From: Desulfocurvibacter africanus subsp. africanus DSM 2603
GTDB lineage: Bacteria; Desulfobacterota; Desulfovibrionia; Desulfovibrionales; Desulfovibrionaceae
NCBI RefSeq assembly: GCF_000422545.1
Contig: NZ_AULZ01000009.1
Span: 1 to 64,000, forward strand
Direction of reading: 5' to 3'
Length of the DNA stretch: 64,000 nt
A program made the translations under genes and the position numbers. The notes under the pieces were generated by a model that searched no databases, was not told the DNA's origin, and worked only from the letters and a program-made list of their open reading frames with translations. Positions 53,695 to 62,633 of this stretch are shown piece by piece (position 1 is the stretch's first letter; each line of letters begins with the position of its first letter).

Positions 53695-54369
53695 ATGGCC
53701 ACACAAGAAGAAGGTAGATTCACACTCAAGGCCTTGCGACGCGATGGACCACCCAAAAAGTTCACCCTCGAGTTATCGCTTGGTGGGCTCGTCACATTGG
53801 GCGTGGCCGTAATCATCGGGCTAGTCTGGGTCTTCATCTTCGGCATCATTGTAGGCCGCGGCTACAGGCCGGAACAAGCCGTGCCCGAGATCGCCAAAAT
53901 CATGCCCGACTCTGGACGCGCCCCTATCGCCGCCGAACCGCCCAAGGTGCTCCAGCCGGAGGAGCTTAATTTTCATGAGGCCCTGCGCCGAGACCCGCCT
54001 GTCCTTCCAAGCGAGATTGCGCCCATGGAGCGCGCGCCCGAACGGCAGGCAACCCGGGAGGCTCCGATAGCAATAGCCCCCGTGCCTCAAACGCCGGCCC
54101 AGGATGCTTCGGCCGTCAAAGCCCCACAAAGCCAATGGGTCTACCAGGCCGCATCCTTCAAGGATAAAGGCCAAGCCGAAAGCCTGCTGCGCAAAATCAT
54201 GGCGCAGGGCGTTGCCACGAGTCTGGAGAAGGCTCCTGTCAACGGGGTTACCTGGTACCGTGTGCTCGTCACCATCAAGGGAACAGAGCGGGACAACGAA
54301 GCAGCCCTGGCCGAGCTGTCCAAGATCGGCTTGCCTAAGCCGCTGCTGCGCAAACGTAACGCTCTCTAA
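53695..54369 (+). CDS. SPOR-domain cell-envelope protein
   Basis: 224 residues: cytoplasmic start, one transmembrane helix (about 29-52), a Pro/Ala-rich periplasmic linker and a SPOR domain (about 145-220, WVYQAASFKDKGQAESLLRK and NGVTWYRVLV). SPOR domains bind denuded glycan strands at division septa. An argS-SPOR order is common in this group. Ends the fabD operon, before a strong terminator. Confidence 0.88.
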   Translation: MATQEEGRFTLKALRRDGPPKKFTLELSLGGLVTLGVAVIIGLVWVFIFGIIVGRGYRPEQAVPEIAKIMPDSGRAPIAAEPPKVLQPEELNFHEALRRDPPVLPSEIAPMERAPERQATREAPIAIAPVPQTPAQDASAVKAPQSQWVYQAASFKDKGQAESLLRKIMAQGVATSLEKAPVNGVTWYRVLVTIKGTERDNEAALAELSKIGLPKPLLRKRNAL

Positions 54370-54404
54370 CAATCTATCGCAAAGGCCGCTCTGGACCTTT
54401 CAAG

Positions 54405-54453
54405 CCTGTAATGGTTGAGGCAACCTCAACCATTACAGGGCTTTATTTATATT
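54405..54453 (+). terminator. Terminator of the fabD-argS-SPOR operon
   Basis: Perfect 16-bp stem CCTGTAATGGTTGAGG/CCTCAACCATTACAGG with a three-base loop, followed by GCTTTATTTATATTTTT. One of the strongest terminators in the window. Confidence 0.9.
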
Positions 54454-54582
54454 TTTCTCATCCGGAGAATCGTCTCTGCCCGCTAGCCCATTTTTGCATG
54501 GGCGAGATGGGCGTTACCTTCCCAAGCTTCAAGGAATGAGTAACGACGCCCCAGGCCTCGTCTGCCCTATAGGGGATTGTTC

Positions 54583-54710
54583 TAGAGCAGATTGCTTTTA
54601 AGACGCCCGCTCCGGCGTTGACGGCGCAAGTGAATTGCGCCTACGCCTGCGCGGCGGCAAGCCATGCCGACGCATGGCTTGCAGAGCATTTTCAAAAGCA
54701 AAATGCTCTA
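54583..54710 (+). repeat. 128-bp hairpin-rich repeat, copy C
   Basis: Full copy with intact termini (TAGAGCAGATTGCTTTT ... AAAATGCTCTA). It differs from copy D by a single base seen (CCTGCGC for CCTACGC). Same orientation as D, 960 bases away. Confidence 0.9.
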
Positions 54711-55022
54711 ATATATCGAGAATGAAGAGCTTTTCAGGCAGAGAATTATACTATGCGCACCCCTCGCCTGCCATCTGTCAGTTTTTTTTCAACAGCCCGC
54801 CTACTTTTTTTGCGCCTGAATTCCCCAAGCAATGGACGGAATGTGGACACCAATCAAAGTGCGCACAGGTCCGCAGAGCAGGCCTTCCGGGTCCTGCGCT
54901 TCAAATTGCAAAAGCCTCGGCAGGTTATCAGCATAGGCCGTTCGGGCCAGTTCCTTGGCATGGATTATGTAAAGCTGCGGCCAATTCCATCATTGGCGGA
55001 CGTTTCACAGCCTGGAGGGGCC
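54711..55022. other. AT-richer region between repeat C and the small gene
   Basis: No gene is called. A longer in-frame extension of the gene at 55023 back to 54753 is open, but it begins in a T-rich stretch and lacks a ribosome binding site. Confidence 0.35.
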
Positions 55023-55382
55023 ATGGCAAGCCTAATGCTGCTCGACGACTTATTAAAACTTCTCGGCTTTTTTGATCTTCGACCTGTTCTGCAAGACACA
55101 GGTAATTCCGGCGGTGAGGAGCGTTGCTTGCTCGTGTGCTGTCCGGCCTGCGGTCGCCAGTTCAACGTGGAGATTCTCCAATTTCCTAATGAAATCGTTT
55201 TCAACCACGAGGATTTGCTCTGCCCTAGCGAATGCAATGCTTCCAAGGTCAGGATAGCGGACTACCACGAGCAAAAAGAGTTTGAGAGACTGGAAGAATT
55301 CTTCGCTTCCGAGGCTCGGGCTGCAGGCGCGGCGCGCTGTGACGATCTTCTGCCCTTACGTAAGCGACTCATGGAAAACTGA
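55023..55382 (+). CDS. Cys-rich hypothetical protein
   Basis: 119 residues from the ATG at 55023 (GGAGG upstream); an open extension to 54753 is possible. The N-terminus is hydrophobic and helical (MASLMLLDDLLKLLGFFDLR); the middle holds CCPACG and, after 25 residues, LLCPSEC, a likely zinc site; the C-terminus is charged. It resembles the small ORF at 1452 in pattern only. It is the only gene between repeats C and D, so it may be an accessory cassette gene. No family recognised. Confidence 0.5.
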   Translation: MASLMLLDDLLKLLGFFDLRPVLQDTGNSGGEERCLLVCCPACGRQFNVEILQFPNEIVFNHEDLLCPSECNASKVRIADYHEQKEFERLEEFFASEARAAGAARCDDLLPLRKRLMEN

Positions 55383-55542
55383 TCTGCCAGTTATCCACTG
55401 CTGCCGGTGATACTGGGCTTGGTACAGCCCGGCATCCGGCCTTGAAACAGGCGCCTGTTGTGAGCCCATGCCGCGTGTAGATGCATGACTTGCATGCTGC
55501 CGCCCATGGGCTTGCGGGCTTCAGTCAGTCAGCCGCTTTATC
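55383..55542. other. Short intergenic region before repeat D
   Basis: No gene or terminator recognised. Confidence 0.35.
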
Positions 55543-55670
55543 TAGAGCAGATTGCTTTTAAGACGCCCGCTCCGGCGTTGACGGCGCAAGTGAATTGCGC
55601 CTACGCCTACGCGGCGGCAAGCCATGCCGACGCATGGCTTGCAGAGCATTTTCAAAAGCAAAATGCTCTA
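55543..55670 (+). repeat. 128-bp hairpin-rich repeat, copy D
   Basis: Full copy, direct repeat of copy C, outer bases TA at both ends. Together they bracket the gene at 55023. Confidence 0.9.
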
Positions 55671-55778
55671 ATTAGGCTTCCCAAGCTTTGCAGCCGAATC
55701 CACCAGCATTGACAACAGGAAGGCGCGTCTTGAGATCACCATCTGCGGGTGTGGGTAACCGCTTGTTTGGTCTCCACA

Positions 55779-56162
55779 CTATCTGCTTGAAAGATCCTGA
55801 TCAAACTGCTCGCTCATGATGAGCTCTCTGAACTCGGGAACAAGCTGGCTCGATTCGAGAAACTCATACATGCGGTTGAACAGCTTGCGATTGACGAATA
55901 GTTTGCCCTGATCGTCGTAAGAGAAAAATATGAAAGAGGCGACCTTGGGCCGCAAAAAAGTGAATGTCGCGAACTTGGGGACGCCGTTTACCTCCTTGAA
56001 CATGATCTCAACTTCGAGGTCTTTTCTGCTCAGGCGCTTGCGCAGACTGGAAATGATATGCTTGTGGTCCTTGGTCGCAAGCATGGCCTTGGCCATGCCC
56101 CGCCGCTCGAACTCCTTGACCGTCGCGAGCAACTCATTCTTTGCGTTCGCTGGCTTCTCCAT
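55779..56162 (-). CDS. Hypothetical protein, 127 residues
   Basis: ATG at 56162 with a GGAGGGG site; the upstream frame to 56246 has no site. Mixed alpha/beta, soluble, basic N-terminal half (HKHIISSLRKRLSRKDLEVE), aromatic middle (FATFTFLRPKVASFIFFSYD). No Cys, no signal peptide. No family recognised. It is shielded from rpsT by two terminators and so has its own promoter. Confidence 0.6.
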   Translation of the reverse strand: MEKPANAKNELLATVKEFERRGMAKAMLATKDHKHIISSLRKRLSRKDLEVEIMFKEVNGVPKFATFTFLRPKVASFIFFSYDDQGKLFVNRKLFNRMYEFLESSQLVPEFRELIMSEQFDQDLSSR

Positions 56163-56318
56163 GATCCCCCTCCCTGCGCTGACCCGGCGCGAGTCGCTGG
56201 CATCTGCTGCTGTTCCACTTGACGGCTCCAAGGCGGGCCGGTGCAACTGTTAGCCTGAAAAGCCTGCCGTGGGCGGCACACGCGGAGATATGCCGGTTGG
56301 ACATCTGCATACATGAAA

Positions 56319-56343
56319 AAACCCAGCTGGGCCAGCCGGGTTT
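56319..56343 (-). terminator. Second rpsT terminator
   Basis: On the minus strand, AAACCCGGC...GCTGGGTTT pairs (one G-U) and is followed by a run of six T. It lies about 20 bases beyond the first terminator, so the two act in tandem. Confidence 0.7.
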
Positions 56344-56360
56344 GGTAAGCAAGCGCAAAA

Positions 56361-56386
56361 AGCCCGCCACGGTAAAGCGGCGGGCT
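56361..56386 (-). terminator. rpsT terminator
   Basis: Stem AGCCCGCC/GGCGGGCT with a 10-base loop, followed on the minus strand by TTTTTGCGCTT, 25 bases after the rpsT stop. Confidence 0.85.
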
Positions 56387-56411
56387 TGGCGGCTATTGAA
56401 AGAGTAGAGGC

Positions 56412-56681
56412 CTACGCGGAGCGGAGCTGGTTGACGGCCTGGGACAGGCGGGAAACCTTCCGGCCGGCATTGCGCCAGTGGATGACTTTCTTCTGGGCTG
56501 CCGTGTCCAGAATGGATGTCGCCTGGGTCAGGGCCACGGAAGCCTGGTCGGCGTTGCCCTCGGAAACGGCCGTGCGTACGGCCTTGACGGCGTTCCTGAC
56601 GCGGGTCTTCATAGCCTTGTTCCGGGCATTGGCCTTGAGGCTCTGGCGATGCCTCTTCTCGGCGGACTTGTGGTTTGCCAT
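56412..56681 (-). CDS. rpsT: 30S ribosomal protein S20
   Basis: 89 residues, strongly basic and helical: MANHKSAEKRHRQSLKANAR, then RNKAMKTRVRNAVKAVRTA, the S20 signature. It binds 16S rRNA at the base of the body and stabilises early 30S assembly. Preceded by GAGGAGAAAAGCAC and its own promoter candidate; followed by tandem terminators. Confidence 0.96.
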   Translation of the reverse strand: MANHKSAEKRHRQSLKANARNKAMKTRVRNAVKAVRTAVSEGNADQASVALTQATSILDTAAQKKVIHWRNAGRKVSRLSQAVNQLRSA

Positions 56682-56763
56682 GTGCTTTTCTCCTCGGTTG
56701 TTCCGCGCTGCTCAAATATGGCTACCGCTATCGGTTTTATTCGCGGCAATTAGCGAAAAAGGG

Positions 56764-56792
56764 CTCTTACACATTATAGTTTGTCCTGTCAA
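56764..56792 (-). promoter_or_regulatory. Candidate rpsT promoter
   Basis: Perfect -35 TTGACA (56792-56787), 17-base spacer, TAAGAG (56769-56764). A TATAAT lies in the spacer, too near the -35 to pair with it. The start would leave a leader of about 75 bases before rpsT. Confidence 0.55.
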
Positions 56793-56820
56793 GCGCACAC
56801 GCGCTGGACAGAGTGCACCA

Positions 56821-58911
56821 TTACACTTGAAGCGCGTTGAAGTCGGCCAACCTGCCTAGCATGGACACTAGACGCTGGAGCAGATTAAGGCGGTTTAGGC
56901 GCAAAGCGGGATCCTCGGCCATGACCATGACGTTATCGAAGAAACGATCCACATAAGGTCGTAGCTCGGCCAGCAGGCTCATGAGAGAAGCGTAGTCGTC
57001 CTGAGCCCATAAGGCATCGAAGCGAGGGCTCACGGCCTCGATAGCCTGAGCCAACTCCCGTTCGTGCTCGCTCTCCAGCAGCCTCTTTTCGTAGGCTCCG
57101 TCCAAGGCCACACCAGCCTCGGAACCCTGCTTTCGGATGATGTTCGCTGCGCGCTTGAAGGTCAGCACAGCCTGCTCGAAACCTTCTCCACGGCTGAACT
57201 CGCTTAATGCTTCCAGGCGGCGGCTAAAGGCCCAGATGTCGTCTATGCCGGCCCCCAGACAGGCCTCCACGACCAGAGTTTCGTGCCCTTTGGCCGTAAA
57301 GTACGCCTTAATGCGCTGGGCGAAGAAATCTAACAGCTTGCGCAAGGACTCGTCAGGCGCAAGCTTCCATTGCACATCGCCGTAAACGCCGTGGGCCGTG
57401 CGCAGAAGGTCCGTAAGGCTCAAGCGCAGCCCATGATCGATTACGATACGACAGATGCCCAGGGCCTGACGCCGCAGGGCATAGGGATCGGCCGCGCCCG
57501 TGGGAACCATGTCTAAGCCGAAGGTGCCGGCCAGGGTATCGGCCTTGTCGGCCATAGCCAGCAGCGCGCCGGCCAAACTCTGCGGCGTCGGGCTGTCCGG
57601 CCCGGTGGGCAGATACTGCTCGGCTATGGCTTGGGCCACGGTTTCGCCTTTGCCCTTCTTGCGCGCGTAAATGCCGCCCATGATGCCCTGGAGCGTATCG
57701 AACTCGCCCACCATGTCCGTGACCAGATCGCACTTGGCAAGCAGGCCTGCCGCGGACAAATCCAGCAGCAACTCGGGGCTGGTCTGCTGGGCAAGGTATC
57801 CACACAACCGTTCCAGGCGGCGCGACTTGTCACCCATGCTGCCCAGGGGGCCAAGGAAGGTCACGCTGTCGAGCTTACGGCACCAGTAATCAAAATCCCT
57901 GGACAGGTCACCCTTCCAGAAGAAGCGGGCATCCTCCAGACGAGCCTTGAGCACGCGCTCCCAGCCCTTGCGCACCAAGTCTTCATCCTTGGGCTCCAGG
58001 TTGATGACCGTAAGGAAGAACGGCAACAACTTGCCATCTTTGCCCTGCACGCCAAAGCTCTTCTGGTGGCTCTCCATGCTCGTCAGCAGCACCTCGCGCG
58101 GCAACTCCAGATAGGCCTTGTCAAAGGAGGCCAGCACAGGAATGGGGTGCTCCACGAGGTTGACCACCTCCTCCAGCAGACTCTGCTTCCAGACCACGCT
58201 GCCGCCCTCGGCCTCGGCCGAGGCATTACCAAGCTTGCGAATGATATCCAGGCGTCTGGTCGGATCCAGGACCACCTTGCCCTGTTCCCTGATGACCAAC
58301 TGATAGTCTTCAGCGCGGGCGATGGCGAAGGGACCCGCGCCCATGACACGATGGCCCCAGGTCAAATTGCTTGATTCAACACCTGCCAGGGAGAAACGGA
58401 TGATCTCCGAGCCGAGCATGGCCACGATCCAGCGGATGGGCCTACCGAACGTGAAATCGCCGCTACCCCAATGCATTTTCTTGGGGAAGTTCAGAGCGGA
58501 GACTGCCGCCTGGCATAATGCGGGCAGGATGTCGATGCTGCGAGCACCGCCAGTGGCCTTCTTAGTCGCCAGATATGCGCCTTTGGCCGTCTCCACTGTA
58601 TATAGGGATTCGGGCGGCACACCTTGGCTGCCGGCAAAACCAAGGCCGGCCTTGGTCAGCTTGCCTTCGGCATCGAAGGCGATGCGCGCCGGAGGTCCGG
58701 TGACCTCCTCCACCTCGCTGCGCTGGCTCTCGGCCAAATCGGCCACCATAGCCACCAGGCGACGGGGCGTGCCATATGTGTGGATTTCGCCGCAATCGAT
58801 CTTGGCCTCGGCCAAGCGGGAGAACAAGCTGGCGGCAAGCTCGCTGGACAGCGCGGGAACGAAACGCGCCGGCATTTCCTCGGTCCCGATCTCGAAAACG
58901 AACTGGGGCAT
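56821..58911 (-). CDS. glyS: Glycyl-tRNA synthetase beta subunit
   Basis: 696 residues from the ATG at 58911 (AAGGA nine bases upstream); a TTG at 58920 is an alternative. MPQFVFEIGTEEMPARFVP, YGTPRRLVAMV and WGSGDFTFGRPIRWIVAM are diagnostic, and the C-terminus has the DALR-like anticodon region. With GlyQ it forms the alpha2beta2 enzyme. Start is within the glyQ stop region, so translation is coupled. Confidence 0.96.
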   Translation of the reverse strand: MPQFVFEIGTEEMPARFVPALSSELAASLFSRLAEAKIDCGEIHTYGTPRRLVAMVADLAESQRSEVEEVTGPPARIAFDAEGKLTKAGLGFAGSQGVPPESLYTVETAKGAYLATKKATGGARSIDILPALCQAAVSALNFPKKMHWGSGDFTFGRPIRWIVAMLGSEIIRFSLAGVESSNLTWGHRVMGAGPFAIARAEDYQLVIREQGKVVLDPTRRLDIIRKLGNASAEAEGGSVVWKQSLLEEVVNLVEHPIPVLASFDKAYLELPREVLLTSMESHQKSFGVQGKDGKLLPFFLTVINLEPKDEDLVRKGWERVLKARLEDARFFWKGDLSRDFDYWCRKLDSVTFLGPLGSMGDKSRRLERLCGYLAQQTSPELLLDLSAAGLLAKCDLVTDMVGEFDTLQGIMGGIYARKKGKGETVAQAIAEQYLPTGPDSPTPQSLAGALLAMADKADTLAGTFGLDMVPTGAADPYALRRQALGICRIVIDHGLRLSLTDLLRTAHGVYGDVQWKLAPDESLRKLLDFFAQRIKAYFTAKGHETLVVEACLGAGIDDIWAFSRRLEALSEFSRGEGFEQAVLTFKRAANIIRKQGSEAGVALDGAYEKRLLESEHERELAQAIEAVSPRFDALWAQDDYASLMSLLAELRPYVDRFFDNVMVMAEDPALRLNRLNLLQRLVSMLGRLADFNALQV

Positions 58912-58916
58912 GGCGA

Positions 58917-59801
58917 TCAATCCTTGGTCGGCATCGTGTTCAACAGCGGATAGCCCATTTCCTTGCGCTGGGTGGCGTACAAGCGCGCGACCCGGGACGC
59001 CAGATTGCGCACCCGGCCGATGTAGCCCGTGCGCTCGGTGATGGATATGGCTCCACGGGCGTCAAGCAGGTTGAAGGCGTGTGAGCACTTGAGGCAGTAG
59101 TCGTAAGCCGGCCAAGGCAGGCCCACTTCACACAGGCGCAGACACTCGCCCTCATAAGAACTGAATAATCCGAACAGCATGCCGGCATCCGAGAACTCGA
59201 AATTGTACTTGGACTGCTCCACCTCGTTCTGGTGGTGGACTTGGCCGTACTTTACGGTCTTGTTCCAATCCAGGTCGTAGACCGACTCCTTGCCCTGGAG
59301 ATACATGCTGAGGCGCTCCAGGCCGTAGGTGATCTCTACGCTCACAGGGTGCAGATCAATTCCGCCGGTCTGTTGGAAATAGGTGAACTGCGTCACCTCC
59401 ATGCCGTTGAGCCAGACTTCCCAGCCAAGACCCCAGGCTCCCAATGTCGGTGACTCCCAGTTGTCTTCGACGAAGCGGATGTCGTGCGCGGCCGTGTCGA
59501 TGCCCAGGGCGGCCAGACTCGCCAGGTAGATATCCTGCACATCATCGGGCGAGGGCTTCAGGATGACCTGAAATTGATAGTAATGCTGCAGCCGGTTGGG
59601 ATTCTCGCCGTAACGACCGTCAGTGGGCCGCCTGGAGGGCTCGACATAGGCCACTTTCCATGGCTCGGGACCGATGACCCGGAAGAACGTGTGCGGGTTG
59701 AATGTTCCAGCCCCCACCTCGACATCGAACGGCTGCCCGATGACACAGCCGTAATCCGACCAAAACTGCTGCAGACGCAGGATTACTTCCTGAAAGGTCA
59801 T
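58917..59801 (-). CDS. glyQ: Glycyl-tRNA synthetase alpha subunit
   Basis: 294 residues: [59 protein letters not shown] and [11 protein letters not shown] carry the class II motifs. It holds the catalytic site for glycine activation. Located between recO and glyS. Confidence 0.97.
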   Translation of the reverse strand: MTFQEVILRLQQFWSDYGCVIGQPFDVEVGAGTFNPHTFFRVIGPEPWKVAYVEPSRRPTDGRYGENPNRLQHYYQFQVILKPSPDDVQDIYLASLAALGIDTAAHDIRFVEDNWESPTLGAWGLGWEVWLNGMEVTQFTYFQQTGGIDLHPVSVEITYGLERLSMYLQGKESVYDLDWNKTVKYGQVHHQNEVEQSKYNFEFSDAGMLFGLFSSYEGECLRLCEVGLPWPAYDYCLKCSHAFNLLDARGAISITERTGYIGRVRNLASRVARLYATQRKEMGYPLLNTMPTKD

Positions 59802-59841
59802 GCTTCTACCCCGATACTGCCGTGCTTAGGGCCGCGGAGCG

Positions 59842-60588
59842 TCACTCCCGATGGAATCCACGCTCGTTCTGACGCAGGCCCAAATGGTACTGCACATACT
59901 TGTCCACTATCTCGTAGCACTCTGAGCGGATTTCGGAAACCACCCGCAGGCTTCTCCACTCCCGCGGACCCGTGGCTTGGAGATGAGAGAGAAGGCGCAT
60001 GGTGCCCCTACTCGCCGGCAAGGCAAGCCCCGTGGACGGCCTGCACACTTGGCAGGATACACTACCCCTCTCCACGCAGAAGACGGGCGAAGGGATTTGC
60101 TCTATATTCTTGCCGCAAAGATGGCAAGACTTGAAATCAGGAGCAAATCCGCTCTCAAAGGCCACGGCGGCGCGGAAGAAAAGCGGCCAAAAATCTTGAT
60201 CCTCCCCGCCATCATCCAGTGCCTCGAGCGTCGCCAAGGTGAGATCGTAGACGGCCCTGCTGGTGTCGACTCCAAGCTGGAAGGCCTGCAGGAACTTGAT
60301 GCAGTTGGCAGCCATGCCCAGCGTTGGCAAATTCGCCTTGAGCCGAGGATAACCGCTCAAAAGCGTGCTTTCCTCAAGCTGGAGATATGCCATGTTGCGG
60401 CTTGAGCGGGCCTTGAAAAGCACGAGGTTGAGCGCATCAAGGCAACCGCAAAAACGCCGCCGACTGCGGCTTCCGCCAAAGGCAAAGGCCGTCAGAATGC
60501 CTCTGGTGGGTGTCAGCAGGCGCACCCACTGGTCGTATTCCCGGAAGCGACCGACTTTGAGAATAAGTCCATGCTCGGTGAATTCCAT
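59842..60588 (-). CDS. recO: DNA repair protein RecO
   Basis: 248 residues from the ATG at 60588; the frame to 60615 adds nine residues. The OB-fold start EFTEHGLILKVGRFREYD and the zinc-binding pair CHLCGKN...CQVCRP are typical. RecO loads RecA on SSB-coated DNA with RecR. Its 3' end is 40 bases before glyQ and its start 35 bases after the rodZ-like gene, so it is within one operon. Confidence 0.9.
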   Translation of the reverse strand: MEFTEHGLILKVGRFREYDQWVRLLTPTRGILTAFAFGGSRSRRRFCGCLDALNLVLFKARSSRNMAYLQLEESTLLSGYPRLKANLPTLGMAANCIKFLQAFQLGVDTSRAVYDLTLATLEALDDGGEDQDFWPLFFRAAVAFESGFAPDFKSCHLCGKNIEQIPSPVFCVERGSVSCQVCRPSTGLALPASRGTMRLLSHLQATGPREWRSLRVVSEIRSECYEIVDKYVQYHLGLRQNERGFHRE

Positions 60589-60623
60589 CTCTGCCTGGCG
60601 CCACCCCTGGCGCAATGCTGCAG

Positions 60624-61577
60624 CTAAGGCAGCGTCAGCCGCCGCACCTGGCCTGGTTGAGCATTCAGAGCGTAGGGCTGGCCATTGAGAACAAGATCCA
60701 CGCCACCGGCGTTTCCAAGCATGAGGCTAAGCGACCCGTTAAAGTTCAGACGTGCACGTCCGCCGGGCTGCAGCATATACTCGCGCACGGTTCCGTCAGC
60801 GTGCGTCGCCTGCAGCCAGCACGTTTCGCGGGCCTGCACCACGAGGATGCTGCTTGCGGCAGGCTGATCCTCGGCCGCCCGAGCCTGGGGAGCTGGGCTG
60901 GCAAGCGGGGCCTGAGCCGGTTGGGACGGAGTCGCCGGCTTCGGCGTCTCGACCGGAGCAGGTTGAACCGGCTCCGGTTGGACGATAGCTGCAACGCTTG
61001 GCTCAACGGCTGCGGCCGGAGCGGCTTCAACAAGTTGGGCTGCCGTGGATTCGGACCCGACGCTTACCACGGCTTCCGGTTCGAATGCGGATTCGTCGGG
61101 TGCATCCACTGGTGCAGTCGGAACCAGCTGCGTTTCCAGCTCCTGAGACTCGGCCGGCCGTGTCGCCGGTGCGCTTCCCGCTGTGTGGGAAAAGTACCAA
61201 TAGGTAGCGCCAGCGGCGACCACAAGCAGGGCGAATGCGGCCACACTCATGCGATTGCCCGTACGCAGGGAGCGCACCTCGGGATGGTCCTCCTCCCTAT
61301 CAGGCACAGCCTGGCGATACACTGGTCGATACTGGCCGCTGGTTGTGCCGGTTGCAAAATCACTCAAGGCTTCGCTCAGGTCCATTCCCAAATATTGGCC
61401 GTAAACTTTTATAAATCCCTTGGCATAGACCGGATGCGGAAGCAGCTCGCTCAAGCCGCTCTCAATTCCTTGCAGGCTGGAGAGGCTGATCCTCGTCTGC
61501 TGAGCGATATCTTCCAGCACCAAGCCGCGTCTCTCGCGTTCCTCGCGCAACATGGTTCCAATCTCGCGCAGCTCCAT
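60624..61577 (-). CDS. RodZ-like helix-turn-helix membrane protein
   Basis: 317 residues from the ATG at 61577 (GGGGGAG upstream). An N-terminal HTH of the HTH_25 type (about 3-70, LREERERRGLVLEDIAQQTR), a single transmembrane helix (about 110-127), a long Pro/Ala/Glu-rich periplasmic stretch and a C-terminal DUF4115 beta domain (about 240-317, ETCWLQATHADGTVREYMLQ). This is the RodZ plan, which couples MreB to the cell-wall machinery and sets rod shape. The linker is unusually long. Confidence 0.88.
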   Translation of the reverse strand: MELREIGTMLREERERRGLVLEDIAQQTRISLSSLQGIESGLSELLPHPVYAKGFIKVYGQYLGMDLSEALSDFATGTTSGQYRPVYRQAVPDREEDHPEVRSLRTGNRMSVAAFALLVVAAGATYWYFSHTAGSAPATRPAESQELETQLVPTAPVDAPDESAFEPEAVVSVGSESTAAQLVEAAPAAAVEPSVAAIVQPEPVQPAPVETPKPATPSQPAQAPLASPAPQARAAEDQPAASSILVVQARETCWLQATHADGTVREYMLQPGGRARLNFNGSLSLMLGNAGGVDLVLNGQPYALNAQPGQVRRLTLP

Positions 61578-61619
61578 TGAAAACTCCCCCAACTTGAAGA
61601 CTCGGTTAACAGTGGTTAA

Positions 61620-62633
61620 TCAAAAACGTATATCGACGATTGCTTTTGTCTTGAGATCCTGCATGTACTCAGCATATTGGACGGCATACTTGGGATCGTA
61701 AAGCTTCTGGCGAATCTCTTCCCTGACCTCATCCAAGGAGCGTTCCTTGCCCGGAATGATAGCCTTGAGCTTAAGAATGGCCTTATTGCCGTCAATGCTG
61801 AAAGGCTCGCTTATTTCGCCCGGGTGGATCTGGGCCAGCGCCTCGCGCCATTGGGAAGCCAACTCCGACCACTTGAGTCTGCCGATACTTCCGCCGCTCT
61901 GGGCACCAGGACCCTTTGAATATTTCCTGGCTGCCTCCTCGAAGCTGATTTCAGCCTTACCGAGCCGCTGCACTAGTCCATCCGAGTCCTCGTTTGGCGG
62001 AAGCAGAATCAGACCGAGCTCGACTTCCTTAGCCTGGGTGTAATCGCTTTTATGCTCATCATAATAGCGCAGAATCTCCTCGTCCGTCACAAGAACTTTC
62101 CGGCGAACCATAAACGAGAGAACCCTGTGGCGCAGCATGCTCTCCCTGATGTTACGTTTGTACTCTTCGCGCGTCATGTTCTCGCGCTGCAGCTGCCGGC
62201 CCAAATCCTCTTCCGTCATGCTGTTGGACTGCCTGAACTGGCGGATGTGATTCTCCACTTCCGTGTCGTTCACCTCTAAGTTCAGTCGTTTCGCTTCCAT
62301 GAGCAGGAGGATGTCGTCCACGAGCCTGTCCAAAAGCTTCTTGCGTACTACGGTAAGCTGTTGCTCGTCCTGTGCGTTGAGCTTTCGGCCACTTAGCTGC
62401 ATGAGGTAGGGTGCGAGTTCCCGGTCGAGATCATATGAAGTGATGACTTGGCCATTGACCACGGCGACGATCCTGTCCACGATCTCGGTCGCGCGCGCGG
62501 GAAGGCAAGCCAGCATAAGGGCACAGGTGACAAGCAACACCTGGGCGGGAATCCCTCTCCAATAAAATGATGAGTTCAAGTCAACTGCCGTTTTTTGCAG
62601 GTACAGGTATGGATTCAAGATCATCGTCCTCAT
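61620..62633 (-). CDS. SurA-like periplasmic peptidyl-prolyl isomerase
   Basis: 337 residues: a SurA N-terminal domain (IVDRIVAVVNGQVITSYDLD), then a parvulin domain (about 200-300, VELGLILLPPNEDSDG, FEEAARKYSKGPGAQSGGSIG). The listed start (ATG 62633) overlaps the upstream gene by 53 bases and gives a long, odd leader; TTG at 62579, just after that gene's stop, would give a normal signal peptide, and I cannot choose firmly. It helps outer-membrane proteins fold. Forms a pair with the next gene. Confidence 0.88.
   Translation of the reverse strand: MRTMILNPYLYLQKTAVDLNSSFYWRGIPAQVLLVTCALMLACLPARATEIVDRIVAVVNGQVITSYDLDRELAPYLMQLSGRKLNAQDEQQLTVVRKKLLDRLVDDILLLMEAKRLNLEVNDTEVENHIRQFRQSNSMTEEDLGRQLQRENMTREEYKRNIRESMLRHRVLSFMVRRKVLVTDEEILRYYDEHKSDYTQAKEVELGLILLPPNEDSDGLVQRLGKAEISFEEAARKYSKGPGAQSGGSIGRLKWSELASQWREALAQIHPGEISEPFSIDGNKAILKLKAIIPGKERSLDEVREEIRQKLYDPKYAVQYAEYMQDLKTKAIVDIRF

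Noticed and set aside
54627-55075. Open frames that read through the 128-bp repeats
   Set aside because: The repeats give the same peptide in unrelated contexts, with different upstream codons and no consistent start; explained as a by-product of the element.
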